A stretch of DNA of 27,742 nucleotides, taken from the NCBI GenBank assembly GCA_963676435.2, contig CAXXOZ010000016.1, positions 1-27,742 of the forward strand, written 5' to 3'. The notes under the pieces were generated by a model. The model was given only the letters and a program-made list of their open reading frames with translations, did no database searches and was not told where the DNA came from. Made by a program: the position numbers and the translations under genes. This document shows, one piece after another, positions 16,109 to 25,840 of the stretch. Within the stretch, counting starts at the first letter, position 1. Each line of letters begins with the position of its first letter. Source of the stretch: CAXXOZ01 sp963676435 (GTDB taxonomy: Bacteria; Bacillota; Clostridia; Lachnospirales; Lachnospiraceae).

Positions 16109-18727
16109 ATGGCAAAACTCTCTCCAATGATGCAACAATACATGGAAACAAAAGAAAAATATAGTGATTGTATACTTTTGTTTAGACTCGGAGATTTTTA
16201 TGAAATGTTTTTTGATGATGCAATAACTGCATCAAGAGAACTAGAAATCACTTTAACTGGAAAAGATTGTGGATTAGAAGAGCGAGCACCTATGTGTGGA
16301 GTTCCATATCATGCTCTTGAAGGTTATCTAAATAAACTAGTAAGTAAAGGGTACAAGGTAGCAATAGGAGAACAAGTTGAAGACCCAAAGCTGGCAAAAG
16401 GTTTAGTAAAAAGAGAAGTTGTTAGAGTTGTAACCCCAGGAACAAATATTAATACAAGCGCTCTTGATGAAACAAAAAACAATTACCTTATGAGTTTAGT
16501 TTATTTTGAAGATTGTTTTGGTATCGCTATAGCAGATATTACAACAGGAGATTTTTATGTAACAGAAGCTACATCTTTAAGAGAATTAGTTGATGAAATA
16601 AATAAATATCTTCCAACAGAAATTATTTGTAATGATGCTTTTTATGTTAGTGGTATCGATATAGAAGATATAAAAAACAAGTTAAACATATCAGTTTTTT
16701 CTCTGGAGCCGTGGTATTTTGATGACAGTGAATGTAAAAAAGTATTATGTCAACATTTTAAAGTTATTTCTTTGTCAGGTTTAGGATTAGATGAATTTCC
16801 TTTTGGGATTTTAGCTGCGGGTTCATTATTAAAATACTTATATGAAACCCAAAAAACAGCACTAACTCATTTGACCAAAATAATTCCTTATTCAACTGGT
16901 AAATTCATGATCTTAGATACTTTCACAAGAAGAAATCTTGAACTTTCAGAAACTTTAAGAGAAAAAATAAAAAGAGGCTCTTTATTATGGGTTTTAGATA
17001 AAACTAAAACAGCCATGGGCGCCAGAATGTTGAGAAGCTTTATTGAGCAACCACTTATTTCAAGCAAAGATATTATTGATAGACAAGATTCTATTGAAGA
17101 ATTAAATACTTCTTTAATTGAAAGAGATGAACTTAGAGAGTACTTAAATCCAATATATGATTTAGAAAGATTAATAACAAAAATTTCTTTCTATTCTGCT
17201 AACCCTAGAGACTTGATTGCGTTTAAGAACTCTTTATCGATGTTACCTCATATAAAATATATTTTAAAAAATTATAAGTCGTCGTTACTTTGCGATATAT
17301 ACAATAACCTTGATCCGCTAGAAGATATTGCTGAATTAATTGAAAAATCAATAGTTGAAGAACCACCGATAAATGTAAAAGATGGAGGTATTATTAAGGA
17401 ATCTTTCAATTATGAAGTTGACAAATTGAGAAAATCAAAAACTGAAGGGAAAAATTGGCTTTCAGAATTAGAAAACAGAGAACGTGAACGAACTGGTATT
17501 AAAGGTTTGAAAATAAAATATAATAAGGTTTTTGGTTACTGTATTGAAATAACAAATTCTTACAAAGATATGGCACCAGAAGAATATGTAAGAAAGCAAA
17601 CTTTGAGTAACGCTGAAAGATACACAACTAATGAGCTTAAAGACCTTGAGGATATTATTTTAGGAGCAGAAGACAAGCTATTCTCTCTAGAATATGAGTT
17701 ATTTAACGAAATTCGAGAGAAAATTTCTTCTGAAGTTGTTAGGATTCAAGAAACTGCAAAAATGATTGCTTGGATAGATGTTTTTTCCTCTCTTGCAATA
17801 GTTGCTGAGCATAATAATTTTGTGAAACCTATAATTAATGAAAAAGGTATAATTGATATAAAGGATGGAAGACATCCTGTTGTGGAAATGATGATTTCAA
17901 ATGATATGTTTGTTGCTAATGACACATACCTTGATCATGGAGAAAAAAGAGTTTCTATAATTACTGGCCCCAATATGGCTGGTAAATCAACCTATATGAG
18001 GCAAACAGCTTTGATAGTATTAATGGCACAAATGGGAAGTTTTGTACCTGCCTCTTATGCAAACATTGGGATTTGTGACAGAATATTTACTCGTGTAGGT
18101 GCCTCGGATGATCTTTCAACTGGTCAAAGTACCTTCATGGTGGAAATGAATGAGGTTGCAAATATTATAAGAAACGCAACTCCAAAAAGCCTTTTAATTT
18201 TAGATGAAATAGGACGAGGAACTAGTACATTTGATGGACTTAGTATAGCTTGGTCGGTTATTGAATATATTAGCAATTCAAAACTACTTGGAGCTAAAAC
18301 TCTTTTTGCGACTCATTATCATGAACTTACCGAACTTGAAGGCATATTAAAAGGAGTAAATAATTATTGTATTGCTGTAAAAGAAAAAGGTGATGATATC
18401 GTCTTTTTAAGAAAAATTGTAAAAGGTGGAGCCGATAAAAGTTACGGTATTCAGGTAGCTAAACTTGCTGGAGTACCAGATGTGATAATCAGCAGGGCAA
18501 AAGAGATTTTACAAGAATTAACAGATACAGACATTGCATTAAAGCCGAATTCTTCTATTAAAAAAATCGAAACTACTACTGATAACTCACAAATAGCAAT
18601 GTTCGATGTTTTAAAAGACGATTATATTATAGACGAACTAAAGAATATGGATTTATCAAAGATAACTCCAATTGAAGCATTAAATATTTTATTTAATTTA
18701 CAAAATAAAATCAATAACAGGTGGTAG
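16109..18727 (+). CDS. mutS: DNA mismatch repair protein MutS
   Basis: MutS recognises mismatches and small loops and recruits MutL. The 872-residue protein is complete and of normal length. The mismatch-binding domain has the FxE motif (F30-Y31-E32 in GDFYEMF). The central lever and clamp domains include TRRNLELSETLR and GYCIEITNS. The ATPase has Walker A GPNMAGKST (about 620), the signature DDLSTGQSTFMVEM, Walker B LLILDEIGRGTS and the LFATHYHELTEL His loop. The C-terminus ends in the short helical dimer region. ATG 16109 follows AAAGGG and begins 8 bases after miaB. Unlike its neighbours the frame is unbroken over 2.6 kb. Confidence 0.98.
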   Translation: MAKLSPMMQQYMETKEKYSDCILLFRLGDFYEMFFDDAITASRELEITLTGKDCGLEERAPMCGVPYHALEGYLNKLVSKGYKVAIGEQVEDPKLAKGLVKREVVRVVTPGTNINTSALDETKNNYLMSLVYFEDCFGIAIADITTGDFYVTEATSLRELVDEINKYLPTEIICNDAFYVSGIDIEDIKNKLNISVFSLEPWYFDDSECKKVLCQHFKVISLSGLGLDEFPFGILAAGSLLKYLYETQKTALTHLTKIIPYSTGKFMILDTFTRRNLELSETLREKIKRGSLLWVLDKTKTAMGARMLRSFIEQPLISSKDIIDRQDSIEELNTSLIERDELREYLNPIYDLERLITKISFYSANPRDLIAFKNSLSMLPHIKYILKNYKSSLLCDIYNNLDPLEDIAELIEKSIVEEPPINVKDGGIIKESFNYEVDKLRKSKTEGKNWLSELENRERERTGIKGLKIKYNKVFGYCIEITNSYKDMAPEEYVRKQTLSNAERYTTNELKDLEDIILGAEDKLFSLEYELFNEIREKISSEVVRIQETAKMIAWIDVFSSLAIVAEHNNFVKPIINEKGIIDIKDGRHPVVEMMISNDMFVANDTYLDHGEKRVSIITGPNMAGKSTYMRQTALIVLMAQMGSFVPASYANIGICDRIFTRVGASDDLSTGQSTFMVEMNEVANIIRNATPKSLLILDEIGRGTSTFDGLSIAWSVIEYISNSKLLGAKTLFATHYHELTELEGILKGVNNYCIAVKEKGDDIVFLRKIVKGGADKSYGIQVAKLAGVPDVIISRAKEILQELTDTDIALKPNSSIKKIETTTDNSQIAMFDVLKDDYIIDELKNMDLSKITPIEALNILFNLQNKINNRW

Positions 18728-18728
18728 A

Positions 18729-20451
18729 ATGGGGAAAATAAAATTATTAAATCAGGAAACCATAAATCAAATTGCTGCAGGTGAGGTTATAGACCGACCT
18801 GCTTCAGTTGTTAAGGAATTAATTGAAAATGCTATAGATGCTGATGCAACTGCAATTACAGTTGAAATAAAAGATGGTGGAGTTTCATTAATAAGAATCA
18901 CAGATAATGGTGCAGGAATAGAAAACACTGAAATACCAACTGCCTTTTTAAGACATGCAACCAGTAAAATATCCAAAGCTGAAGATTTGACAGAAATTAA
19001 TTCTTTGGGTTTTAGAGGTGAAGCTTTATCAAGTATCGCTGCCGTTTCAATGGTAGAGCTTATCTCAAAAACAAAAGAAGGTTTAACTGGAACAAGGTAT
19101 GTGATAAATGGAGGTATAGAAGAAGAGATATCCGATGTGGGAGTTCCCAAAGGGACGACATTTATAGTTAAAAATCTATTTTATAACACTCCAGCTAGAA
19201 GAAAGTTTTTAAAGAGTAATTCAACTGAAGCAGGTTATATAGGCACAATTGTAGAAAAAATAGCTTTATCCCATCCGGAAATATCTATAAAATATATTGT
19301 GAACAATAAAAACAAGCTATTTACACCGGGCAAAGGTAATTTAAAAGAAAATATATATAATATTTATGGAAAAGATGTTACAGATAATATATTAGAACTT
19401 AGCAATGATCACCCTAATATAAAAATAAACGGTTATATAGGAAAGCCTATAATTTCAAGAGGAAATAGAAATTATGAAACATATTTTATAAATGGAAGAT
19501 ATATAAAAAGTAGTGTTGTTTATAACGCTATAGAGGATGGATATAAATCATATATAATGCATCACAATTATCCTTTTGCGGTTTTAAACATTCAGGTAAA
19601 TAACGATATTTATGATGTGAATGTCCATCCTTCGAAAATGGAAATACGATTTCAAAATACAACAGAAATATATGATGAGATATATAAGACAATATCAAAA
19701 GCTTTAGAAAAAAAAGAATACATTCCTAAGATAGAACTTTCGCCTACAAAAGAAATAATTGAAGAAAAGAAAATTTCAATTCCAGAGCCATTTGAAACTA
19801 ATAGATTTCAGTATATAAAGGAAGAACCTAAAGTAGAATATATTAAAGAGCCTGAACAAATAACATTATTTGAAGAGAAATTTTTAGTAAAGGAATCAGT
19901 ACCAGATCATAAGGTGATCGGACAAGTTTTTAATACATATTGGCTTGTTGAATTTAAAAATGAACTATTTATTATTGATCAACATGCAGCTCATGAAAAA
20001 GTTTTATATGAAAAAATATTAAAAGAAGATAAAATCAATACTTCTCAAATGCTAAATCCACCAATTGTTATAACACTTTCAGAAAGTGAAGTAGATCTTT
20101 TGATAAAAAACATTGATTCATTTAAAGAATTAGGGTTTGAAATAGAACATTTTGGGTGGAAGGGAATATCAGATTCGTGGTGTTCCTGATAATGTATTTT
20201 CTATAAATACAAAACAATTATTTATTGATATTTTAGACTCTATAGATTCGAAACTTATTAAGGAAAAAATCGCAGCAGTCTCTTGTAAAGCTGCAGTTAA
20301 GGGTAACAATAAGCTATCATATAGCGAAGTGAATTCTTTGATAAAAGATTTATTGTCCCTAGATAATCCTTACAATTGCCCGCATGGAAGGCCGACAATT
20401 ATTTCCATGTCAAAATTTGAACTAGAAAAAAAATTCAAGAGGATTGTGTAA
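18729..20451 (+). CDS. mutL: DNA mismatch repair protein MutL with endonuclease motif, one frameshift
   Basis: MutL couples mismatch recognition to strand incision. The N-terminal GHKL ATPase is clear: IAAGEVIDRPASVVKEL, the DNGAGI motif, and TSKI..LGFRGEALSSIA. The C-terminal domain has the nicking-endonuclease motif DQHAAHEKVLYE, plus SCKAAVK and CPHGRPT, as in Bacillus-type MutL from organisms without MutH. The frame breaks at GGG 20154-20156. Removing one G restores EHFGGREYQIRGVP and gives 573 residues, slightly short for the family (about 600-640), mainly because the linker is short. ATG 18729 is one base after mutS and preceded by AGGTGG. A sequencing error is the likely cause of the break. 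Confidence 0.95.
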
Positions 20452-21397
20452 TGAAGAAACCTTTGGTTATTTTAACAGGACCAACAGCTGTTGGTAAGAC
20501 TGATCTGTCTATTCAATTAGCAAAAAAAAATAAACGGAGAAATAATAAGTGCGGATTCAATTCAAGTTTATAAATATTTAGATATAGGGTCAGCAAAAGT
20601 TATGCCTGAAGAAATGCAGGGGATAAAACATTACTTAATTGATGAAATAGATCCAAAAGAAGAATTTAATATTTATAAATTTAAAGATCTTGCAACTAAA
20701 TATATCAATGAAATTCATTCAAAAAACAAAATACCTATCATTGTTGGCGGAACAGGCTTTTATATTCAATCAGTAATATACGACATTGATTTTTCAGACA
20801 CTGAAACTGACAATGAATATAGAGGATTATTTATATGACTATGCAAAAGATAATTCACCAGAAAAACTTCATGATATATTAAAAGATATAGACCCAGAAG
20901 CAGCTAATGAAATACATTTCAATAATATAAAACGTGTAATTAGAGCACTTGAGTATTATAAACAAACAGGAGAAAAGATTTCTAAACACAATAAAGACCA
21001 AAAAGAGAAAGAGTCAGTTTTTAACTTCGAGTACTTTGTTTTAAATATGGATAGAAGTATGCTTTATGAAAGAATTAATGAGCGTGTGGATATAATGCTT
21101 GCTAAAGGTTTAGTAAAAGAAGTGGAAGCTTTACTTAATTTAGGTTTGAATAGAAATATGATTTCAATGCAGGGGATTGGATATAAAGAAATAATAGAGT
21201 ATTTATATAATGAACTATCTCTTGATGAAGCTGTCGAAAAAATAAAAAAAGAAACAAGACATTACGCGAAAAGGCAATTGACTTGGTTTAAAAGAGAAAA
21301 GACTGTAACTTGGTTAGATTATGAAAAATTTAATTTTAAAAAAGATTCAATTTTTGAATATATGATAGAGAGATTGACAATTAAGGAGATTATATAA
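20451..21397 (+). CDS. miaA: tRNA dimethylallyltransferase, two frameshifts
   Basis: MiaA transfers a dimethylallyl group to N6 of A37 in tRNAs reading UNN codons, the substrate later used by MiaB encoded upstream. The P-loop GPTAVGKTDLS lies near residues 9-19. Then come SADSIQVYKYLDIGSAK, GGTGFYIQ, the core IKRVIRALE, MQGIGYKE and YAKRQLTWFKRE. Two single-base insertions break the frame: one A in the nine-A run 20522-20530 and one G at GG 20824-20825. Without them the gene has 315 codons including the stop, the usual size. ATG 20451 overlaps the mutL stop (TAATG). The order mutS, mutL, miaA is standard in Clostridia. Confidence 0.94.
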
Positions 21398-21401
21398 TTT
21401 T

Positions 21402-22546
21402 ATGTTGAAAGAACTAGGTATTTCAGATGAGCTTATTGCTATTAGTGAAAAAATAGAAAAAAAACTTGAAAAAAGATTTAAATTTCTTGAAGAAATTGCT
21501 GAATACAATCAATATAAGTTTTAAAAGCTATGCAGGATTGTAGAGTGAGTGATGTGCATTTTACAACAAGCTCTGGATATGGATACAACGACGATGGAAG
21601 GGATTTATTAGAACAAGTATATGCTAAAATTTTTTCCACTCAGGATGCTTTAGTCAGGCCACAGATTGTTTCAGGTACTCATGCTTTAAATATAGCTATG
21701 AGTAGTAATCTGAGACCAAATGATGAATTGCTATCTATTACAGGTAAGCCTTATGATACTTTAGAAAAGGTTATAGGAATCAGTGAATGTAGTGGTTCTT
21801 TAAAGGACTACGGTGTTATTTATAAACAAGTAGACCTAAAAGATAACGGCGACTTTGATTTTGCTGAAATTAGCAAAAATATAAAGAATAAAACAAAAAT
21901 GGTAATAATACAAAGATCAAAGGGTTATCAAGTTAGAAAGAGTTTGTCTTCTGAACAAATAGGTGAAGTAATAACTTATATAAAAAATATAAATTCTAAA
22001 ATTATAATAATGGTTGATAATTGCTATGGGGAATTTGTACAAAAATCTGAACCGTCTGATTATGGAGCAGATATGGTAGTAGGTTCTCTAATCAAGAATC
22101 CAGGAGGAGGTTTGGCACCTACTGGCGGATATATAGTTGGAACTAAAGAATGTATTCAAAACGCAGCTTATAGATTAACTTCGCCTGGTCTTGGAAAAGA
22201 AGTAGGGGCAAGCCTTGGAATACTAAGAAGTTTTTATCAGGGAATTTTTTTGGCTCCAAATGTTACCCTTAGTGCATTAAAAGGTGCGATTTTTGCAGCT
22301 GAACTTTATGAAGGTTTTGGTTTTAAAGCAGTACCAGATTCAAAAGAGGAAAGATTTGATATAATACAATCAATAGAATTTGGCAGGGAGGATGCAGTGA
22401 TTGAATTCTGTAAAGGCATACAAAAAGCTGCTCCAGTTGATAGTCACGTAATCCCAGAGCCTTGGGCGATGCCAGGATATGATAGTGATGTAATAATGGC
22501 TGCAGGGGCATTTATACAAGGTTCATCTATTGAATTAAGTGCAGAT
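21402..22546 (+). CDS. YnbB-like PLP-dependent (methionine gamma-lyase/aluminium-resistance family) protein, frameshifted and truncated at the join
   Basis: This is the PLP-dependent family annotated as aluminium resistance or methionine gamma-lyase family (Bacillus YnbB), commonly located after miaA or hfq in Firmicutes; the true reaction is uncertain. Visible motifs are TTSSGYGYNDDGRD, RPQIVSGTHALNIA, MVDNCYGEF and the PLP lysine in GSLIKNPGGGLAPTGGYI (Lys codon 22094-22096). One base appears to be missing near 21520-21525 (before TTTTAAAA), which splits the first 40 residues from the rest. After ELSAD (codon ending 22546) the family sequence stops and unrelated DNA begins, losing roughly the last 30-40 residues. 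The ATG at 21402 follows AAGGAGA 12 bases upstream, 4 bases after miaA. Confidence 0.88.
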
Positions 22547-22557
22547 ACAACAATACT
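22546..22557. other. Join between Firmicutes-type and Bacteroidota-type DNA
   Basis: The left gene stays recognisable as YnbB to 22546 on the + strand. The right gene, read leftward, stays recognisable as a glycosyltransferase (PDYYPDEFIS) down to about 22557. Both genes are cut in mid-sequence with nothing between them: no repeat, transposase or attachment site. Base composition, ribosome binding sites and gene content change at this point. The most likely cause is a chimeric assembly or clone. Confidence 0.85.
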
Positions 22558-23523
22558 GATAAATTCGTCAGGGTAATAATCGGGATAACCAAAACGAATG
22601 TTTTCCCATAATGGAGTGATGAAATAGAATCCCAAAAATATGAGCACTCCGTCGAGAATCGGTAAATAAATTTTCTGAAAAATACGTTTTGCAACCGAAA
22701 GCAGTGCTCTGAAGTAAATAGCCAACTGAATAATCAAAATGAAGATACCGGCTTTTCGTTGAAAATGTTTTTTCGCAAAAATCATCATGGCGTTATAAAA
22801 CACCTTCACATAATTCAGCGAGCCTTTTTTGGTGCTTTCACCTTTGTAATGAATGATGGTGGTTTCAGGGAAATAATAATTTTTAAAACCTCCCAGTTGA
22901 ATACGATACGACAGATCAATGTCTTCGCCATACATAAAAAAGGTTTCATCAAGCAGGCCAACTTTATCGAGAACCGATTTCCGCATTAACATAAAGGCTC
23001 CTGCCAATACATCTATTTCATTGATTTCGTTTTCGTTTAAATAGGAGAGGTGGTATTTGCCAAAACGTTTCGATTTTGGAAATAACTTTGCCAGCCCGAA
23101 TATTTTATAAAAGGCAATCCAGGGTGTTGGCAATCCCGCTTCGATTCCGGCAGAAAAGTTCCTTTCCCATCGATCATTTTAACTCCCAGTCCTCCTGCAT
23201 CCTTATGCGTATTCATAAACGAAATAACCTTTTCAAAGGTGTCTTCTTCAACCACCGTGTCAGGATTTAAAAGAAGAATATATTTTCCTTTGGATAAGGC
23301 AATGGCCTGATTGTTTGCCCTTGAAAAACCAACATTTTCCTTGTTTTCAATAAAATGAATATCAGGAAATTTCTCATTGATCAATTGTGCAGAACCGTCA
23401 CCGAGTTATTGTCGACTACAAAAATTTCAATATCAATATTCTTTGAAGCTTTTTGCACAGAATGCAGGCACTGCTCCAAAAATGTTTGACGTTGTAGTTG
23501 ACTATTATTACCGAAAGTTCCAT
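22557..23523 (-). CDS. Glycosyltransferase family 2 with C-terminal membrane segments, 3' end missing, three frameshifts
   Basis: A GT-A-fold glycosyltransferase of the rhamnosyltransferase-like group common in Bacteroidota, acting on a sugar nucleotide at the inner membrane for surface polysaccharide. The start ATG (23523-23521) gives MELSVIIVNYNV. Then come VVDNNS, ENVGFSRANNQA, the metal-binding region LLLNPDT, LAGAFMLMRK, and GEDIDLSYR, the usual catalytic-base region. Hydrophobic helices follow (IFILIIQLAIYF, GVLIFLGFYF). Three single bases seem to be missing, at the five-A run 23478-23482, near 23397-23402 and at CCC 23135-23137 (+ strand). Restoring them gives one continuous protein. 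The C-terminus is lost at the join near 22,557. No Shine-Dalgarno is seen, as usual in Bacteroidota. It is downstream of recR on the same strand. Confidence 0.88.
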
Positions 23524-23634
23524 TTGTGAAGTCGGAAGACAACGCAGGAAGCCGAAATCAATCCGGGTTGTCCTTTATTATCCTTCCTTTATAGTTTATT
23601 TTTCAGTCCGTTTATCGTTTGTCAAATGTAATGT

Positions 23635-24306
23635 TTACTTTTCATAACGAAAAGATTCCTGATTTCTGATATTCATTATTTTATTTTCCAACCGAACTTT
23701 CGTAGGAACCCGGTTCAGTAACGAACGGCCCAGTGTAATTTCATCAGTGTATTCCAGCTCGTCGCCAATGGAAACGCCACGGGCAAGTGTTGAGATTTTG
23801 ATGTCTTTGTTTTTGAGTTTCCTGTAAATATAAAAGTTGGTTGTATCTCCTTCCATTGTTGTCGACAGTGCCAGAATAACCTCAATAACCTCGTTGTTTT
23901 CTATTCGCTCTACCAAAGAATCAATCTCAAGTTCCGAAGGTCCAATGCCATCCATCGGTGAAATAATACCGCCCAGCACATGATACAATCCATTAAATTG
24001 ATGCGTATTTTCAATCGACATTACATCGCGGATGTTTTCAACCACACAAATTACACTTTCGTTGCGCGAAGGATTTGAACAGATCTGACAGGTTTCTGTA
24101 TCAGAAATATTGTGGCAGATTTTACAGTGTTTTATTTCATTCCGAAGCTGGATCAGACTATTACCAAAAGCATTTACCTCTTCAACGTCCTGGCGCAACA
24201 GGTGCAGTACCAGACGCAGGGCGCTCTTTCTCCCAATGCCGGGAAGTTTCGAGAATTCATTCACGGCATTTTCCAATAGTCGTGACGGATATTTATCAAC
24301 GTTCAT
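23635..24306 (-). CDS. recR: Recombination mediator protein RecR
   Basis: RecR, with RecF and RecO, helps load RecA at gaps in single-stranded DNA. The 223-residue protein is intact: a helix-hairpin-helix (LPGIGRKSALRLVLHLL, 21-37), a four-Cys zinc finger (C61, C64, C73, C76 in CKIC and CQIC), and a Toprim domain (VCVVE-like ICVVENIRDV, then YHVLGGIISPMDGIGP). It is about 20 residues longer than E. coli RecR, mainly at the C-terminus. The start ATG (24306-24304) begins MNVDKYPSRLL, the usual N-terminus. The glycosyltransferase starts 111 bases after its stop on the same strand. Confidence 0.97.
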   Translation of the reverse strand: MNVDKYPSRLLENAVNEFSKLPGIGRKSALRLVLHLLRQDVEEVNAFGNSLIQLRNEIKHCKICHNISDTETCQICSNPSRNESVICVVENIRDVMSIENTHQFNGLYHVLGGIISPMDGIGPSELEIDSLVERIENNEVIEVILALSTTMEGDTTNFYIYRKLKNKDIKISTLARGVSIGDELEYTDEITLGRSLLNRVPTKVRLENKIMNIRNQESFRYEK

Positions 24307-24460
24307 GAAAACAAAAATAAGGCTGAAATTGAAATATTATTCATGAAAGGAGGAAATTCTAAAAGAATTCACCTGATATAACTGTTATCTGTTGACTTGA
24401 AGGGTGGATTAAGTGTTTTATTTTCTGTATCTTTTATCAATAAATTAAATATCGTAACCA

Positions 24461-25037
24461 ATGAAATTAATTTTATTTCTCGGTGTATTCCTCATGCTAA
24501 CCATAACAGGATATACACAGGTGCAGGATAGCACACGTGTTTCAGATCAAAATCAGGAAGAGGAGATTGTTAAGCCCAAACTTGATAAAAGCCGGATTTA
24601 CTACGGTGGTTATGTTACCATGAATTTTAGCAGAAATTATAGTGTTGTTGGCGCTCAGCCGTTGGTTGCTTATAAACTCAGTCCAAAATTATCAGTTGGT
24701 GCCCAGGTTTCATATGAATACATCAGTGAAAAAAGGTTATACCGTTGAACAAAATGGTTCGAACTACGGTGCCAGTATTTTTAACCGGTTTCGTGTTACT
24801 CCGCGACTTTACACCCACGCTGAATTCTCGGTAATGAGTTATAAATGGTTTTATAGCGATGGGCACGATGAGCGAAAAGTTGCTCCTATTTTTTATGTAG
24901 GTGGAGGATACAGCCAACCGATTTCAAGAAATACATGGTTGAATGCACAGGTATTATTCGATGTGCTGAATCATGAAAATTCGCCGTACAAGGATTGGGA
25001 ACCTTATTTCAGTCTGGGTATTGGCGTTGGTTTCTGA
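24461..25037 (+). CDS. Small outer-membrane beta-barrel-type protein, one frameshift
   Basis: Function unknown. The product begins with a signal peptide (MKLILFLGVFLMLTITGYTQ), then a short acidic segment and a domain of alternating beta strands rich in Tyr, Gly and Ser (YYGGYVTMNFS, AYKLSPKLSVGAQVSYEY, HAEFSVMSYKWF, PIFYVGGGYSQ, WLNAQVLFDVL). It ends in GIGVGF with a C-terminal Phe, typical of small outer-membrane barrels in Bacteroidota. The frame breaks in six A 24729-24734. Dropping one A joins the two halves (ISEKGYTVEQNG) into about 191 residues. No specific family can be named. Confidence 0.75.
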
Positions 25038-25079
25038 TAATTGATTTTTGTTTTCTAGATGGCGTCAACCTTCGAACTA

Positions 25080-25137
25080 GATTGGGAGCAGGTTCTGTAA
25101 ACTTGCCTGATGGCAGGCAGGTGTTTCCCATCCAATC
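25080..25137. repeat. Imperfect palindromic element in the intergenic region
   Basis: This lies in the gene-free stretch 25,038-25,289. A hairpin ACTTGCCTG (25101-25109) pairs with CAGGCAGGT (25114-25122) around the loop ATGG: 9 bp with one T-G pair. It is nested inside a GATTGG (25080-25085) and CCAATC (25132-25137) inverted pair. CAGGCAGG-type palindromes resemble short dispersed repeats I associate with Bacteroidota genomes, but this window has only one copy. Nothing else is recognisable in the gap. Confidence 0.5.
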
Positions 25138-25289
25138 TTCATTTTTATTATCGAATTTCAGGCGGAATGAAAAACTATGTTTTTCCAAAGCTTAGTAGTT
25201 TCGTGTTATAAAAGCATGCCTTATGTTAAACATTGTTTTTCAGGTGATTATTTCATAAATTAAGAAATATATCGCCAAAATTGATTGAT

Positions 25290-25727
25290 ATGAAATTAAG
25301 AATTTTGATATTACTTGTTTTTACCTTTTTAGGGGGATGTGATGAATTGGAAGAATTTAATTATGTTATTGTTACTGTAACCGGAACAGTTCATGTTGCA
25401 AGTTATGATTTTGATAATTCGAAGTGGCTGGAAGCCATAGAAGGAGAAGTTGTTGAAATGTCGCTTATAAAAGCAGGAGGAGAACGGGTTGAAGGAACAG
25501 GGACGACGGGCGGAGGAGTAGGACAAACAACAATTCACGGTACTTTTAATCTTTATAAAGAACAACCAATCGATTTTAAGGCTAAACTGGTGAGCAATCC
25601 GGCAATAATAGGTTCTGATCGTGTTGAGTGGAAGTATGTTGATCAGAACAGGAGATACGGAGGTAAGAATCAACCGGATATTTGTAATGTTGATCTATAT
25701 ATCCCTTTAAAAGTACCCGCTAATTAA
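25290..25727 (+). CDS. Small predicted lipoprotein, function unknown
   Basis: A 145-residue protein of Bacteroidota type. A basic and hydrophobic signal (MKLRILILLVFTF) ends in the lipobox LGGC, so Cys17 would be lipidated and the protein anchored in the periplasm or outer membrane. The mature part has alternating beta patterns (YVIVTVTGTVHVASYDF, GQTTIHGTFNLYK, IDFKAKLVS, CNVDLYIPLKV), suggesting a small beta-sandwich, but no family is recognised. ATG 25290 is preferred over the in-frame TTG 25281 because it starts the signal peptide directly. The frame is intact and is followed by a terminator at 25806-25840. Confidence 0.75.
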   Translation: MKLRILILLVFTFLGGCDELEEFNYVIVTVTGTVHVASYDFDNSKWLEAIEGEVVEMSLIKAGGERVEGTGTTGGGVGQTTIHGTFNLYKEQPIDFKAKLVSNPAIIGSDRVEWKYVDQNRRYGGKNQPDICNVDLYIPLKVPAN

Positions 25728-25805
25728 TTCTTGCAATAAAATAGAAATGGTTTTGTGATTCGGTTGTTAAAATTTGATGTTACTAAAATATCTGTAATTT
25801 AATAG

Positions 25806-25840
25806 GGATGGTACCAGTTAAAAAGATACCATCCTTTTTT
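25806..25840 (+). terminator. Rho-independent terminator after the lipoprotein gene
   Basis: GGATGGTA (25806-25813) pairs with TACCATCC (25827-25834), an 8-bp stem with a 13-base loop, followed directly by six T (25835-25840). The T tract overlaps the stop codon of convergent maeB. On the minus strand no T run follows the hairpin, so it serves the + strand gene. Confidence 0.8.

Noticed and set aside
20522..20530. Nine-A run in miaA as a slippage-type recoding site
   Set aside because: A second indel lies downstream in the same gene and many more in neighbouring genes, so a general error process is the simpler explanation.
22540..22620. Horizontal gene transfer or genomic island boundary
   Set aside because: No integrase, repeat or tRNA is present, and housekeeping genes of two phyla flank the point with both border genes cut.
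24312..24319. Bacteroidota-type -7 element (TATTTTTG on the minus strand) upstream of recR
   Set aside because: The -7 pattern matches, but I found no convincing -33 TTTG at the right distance and it lies only 6 bases from the start codon.
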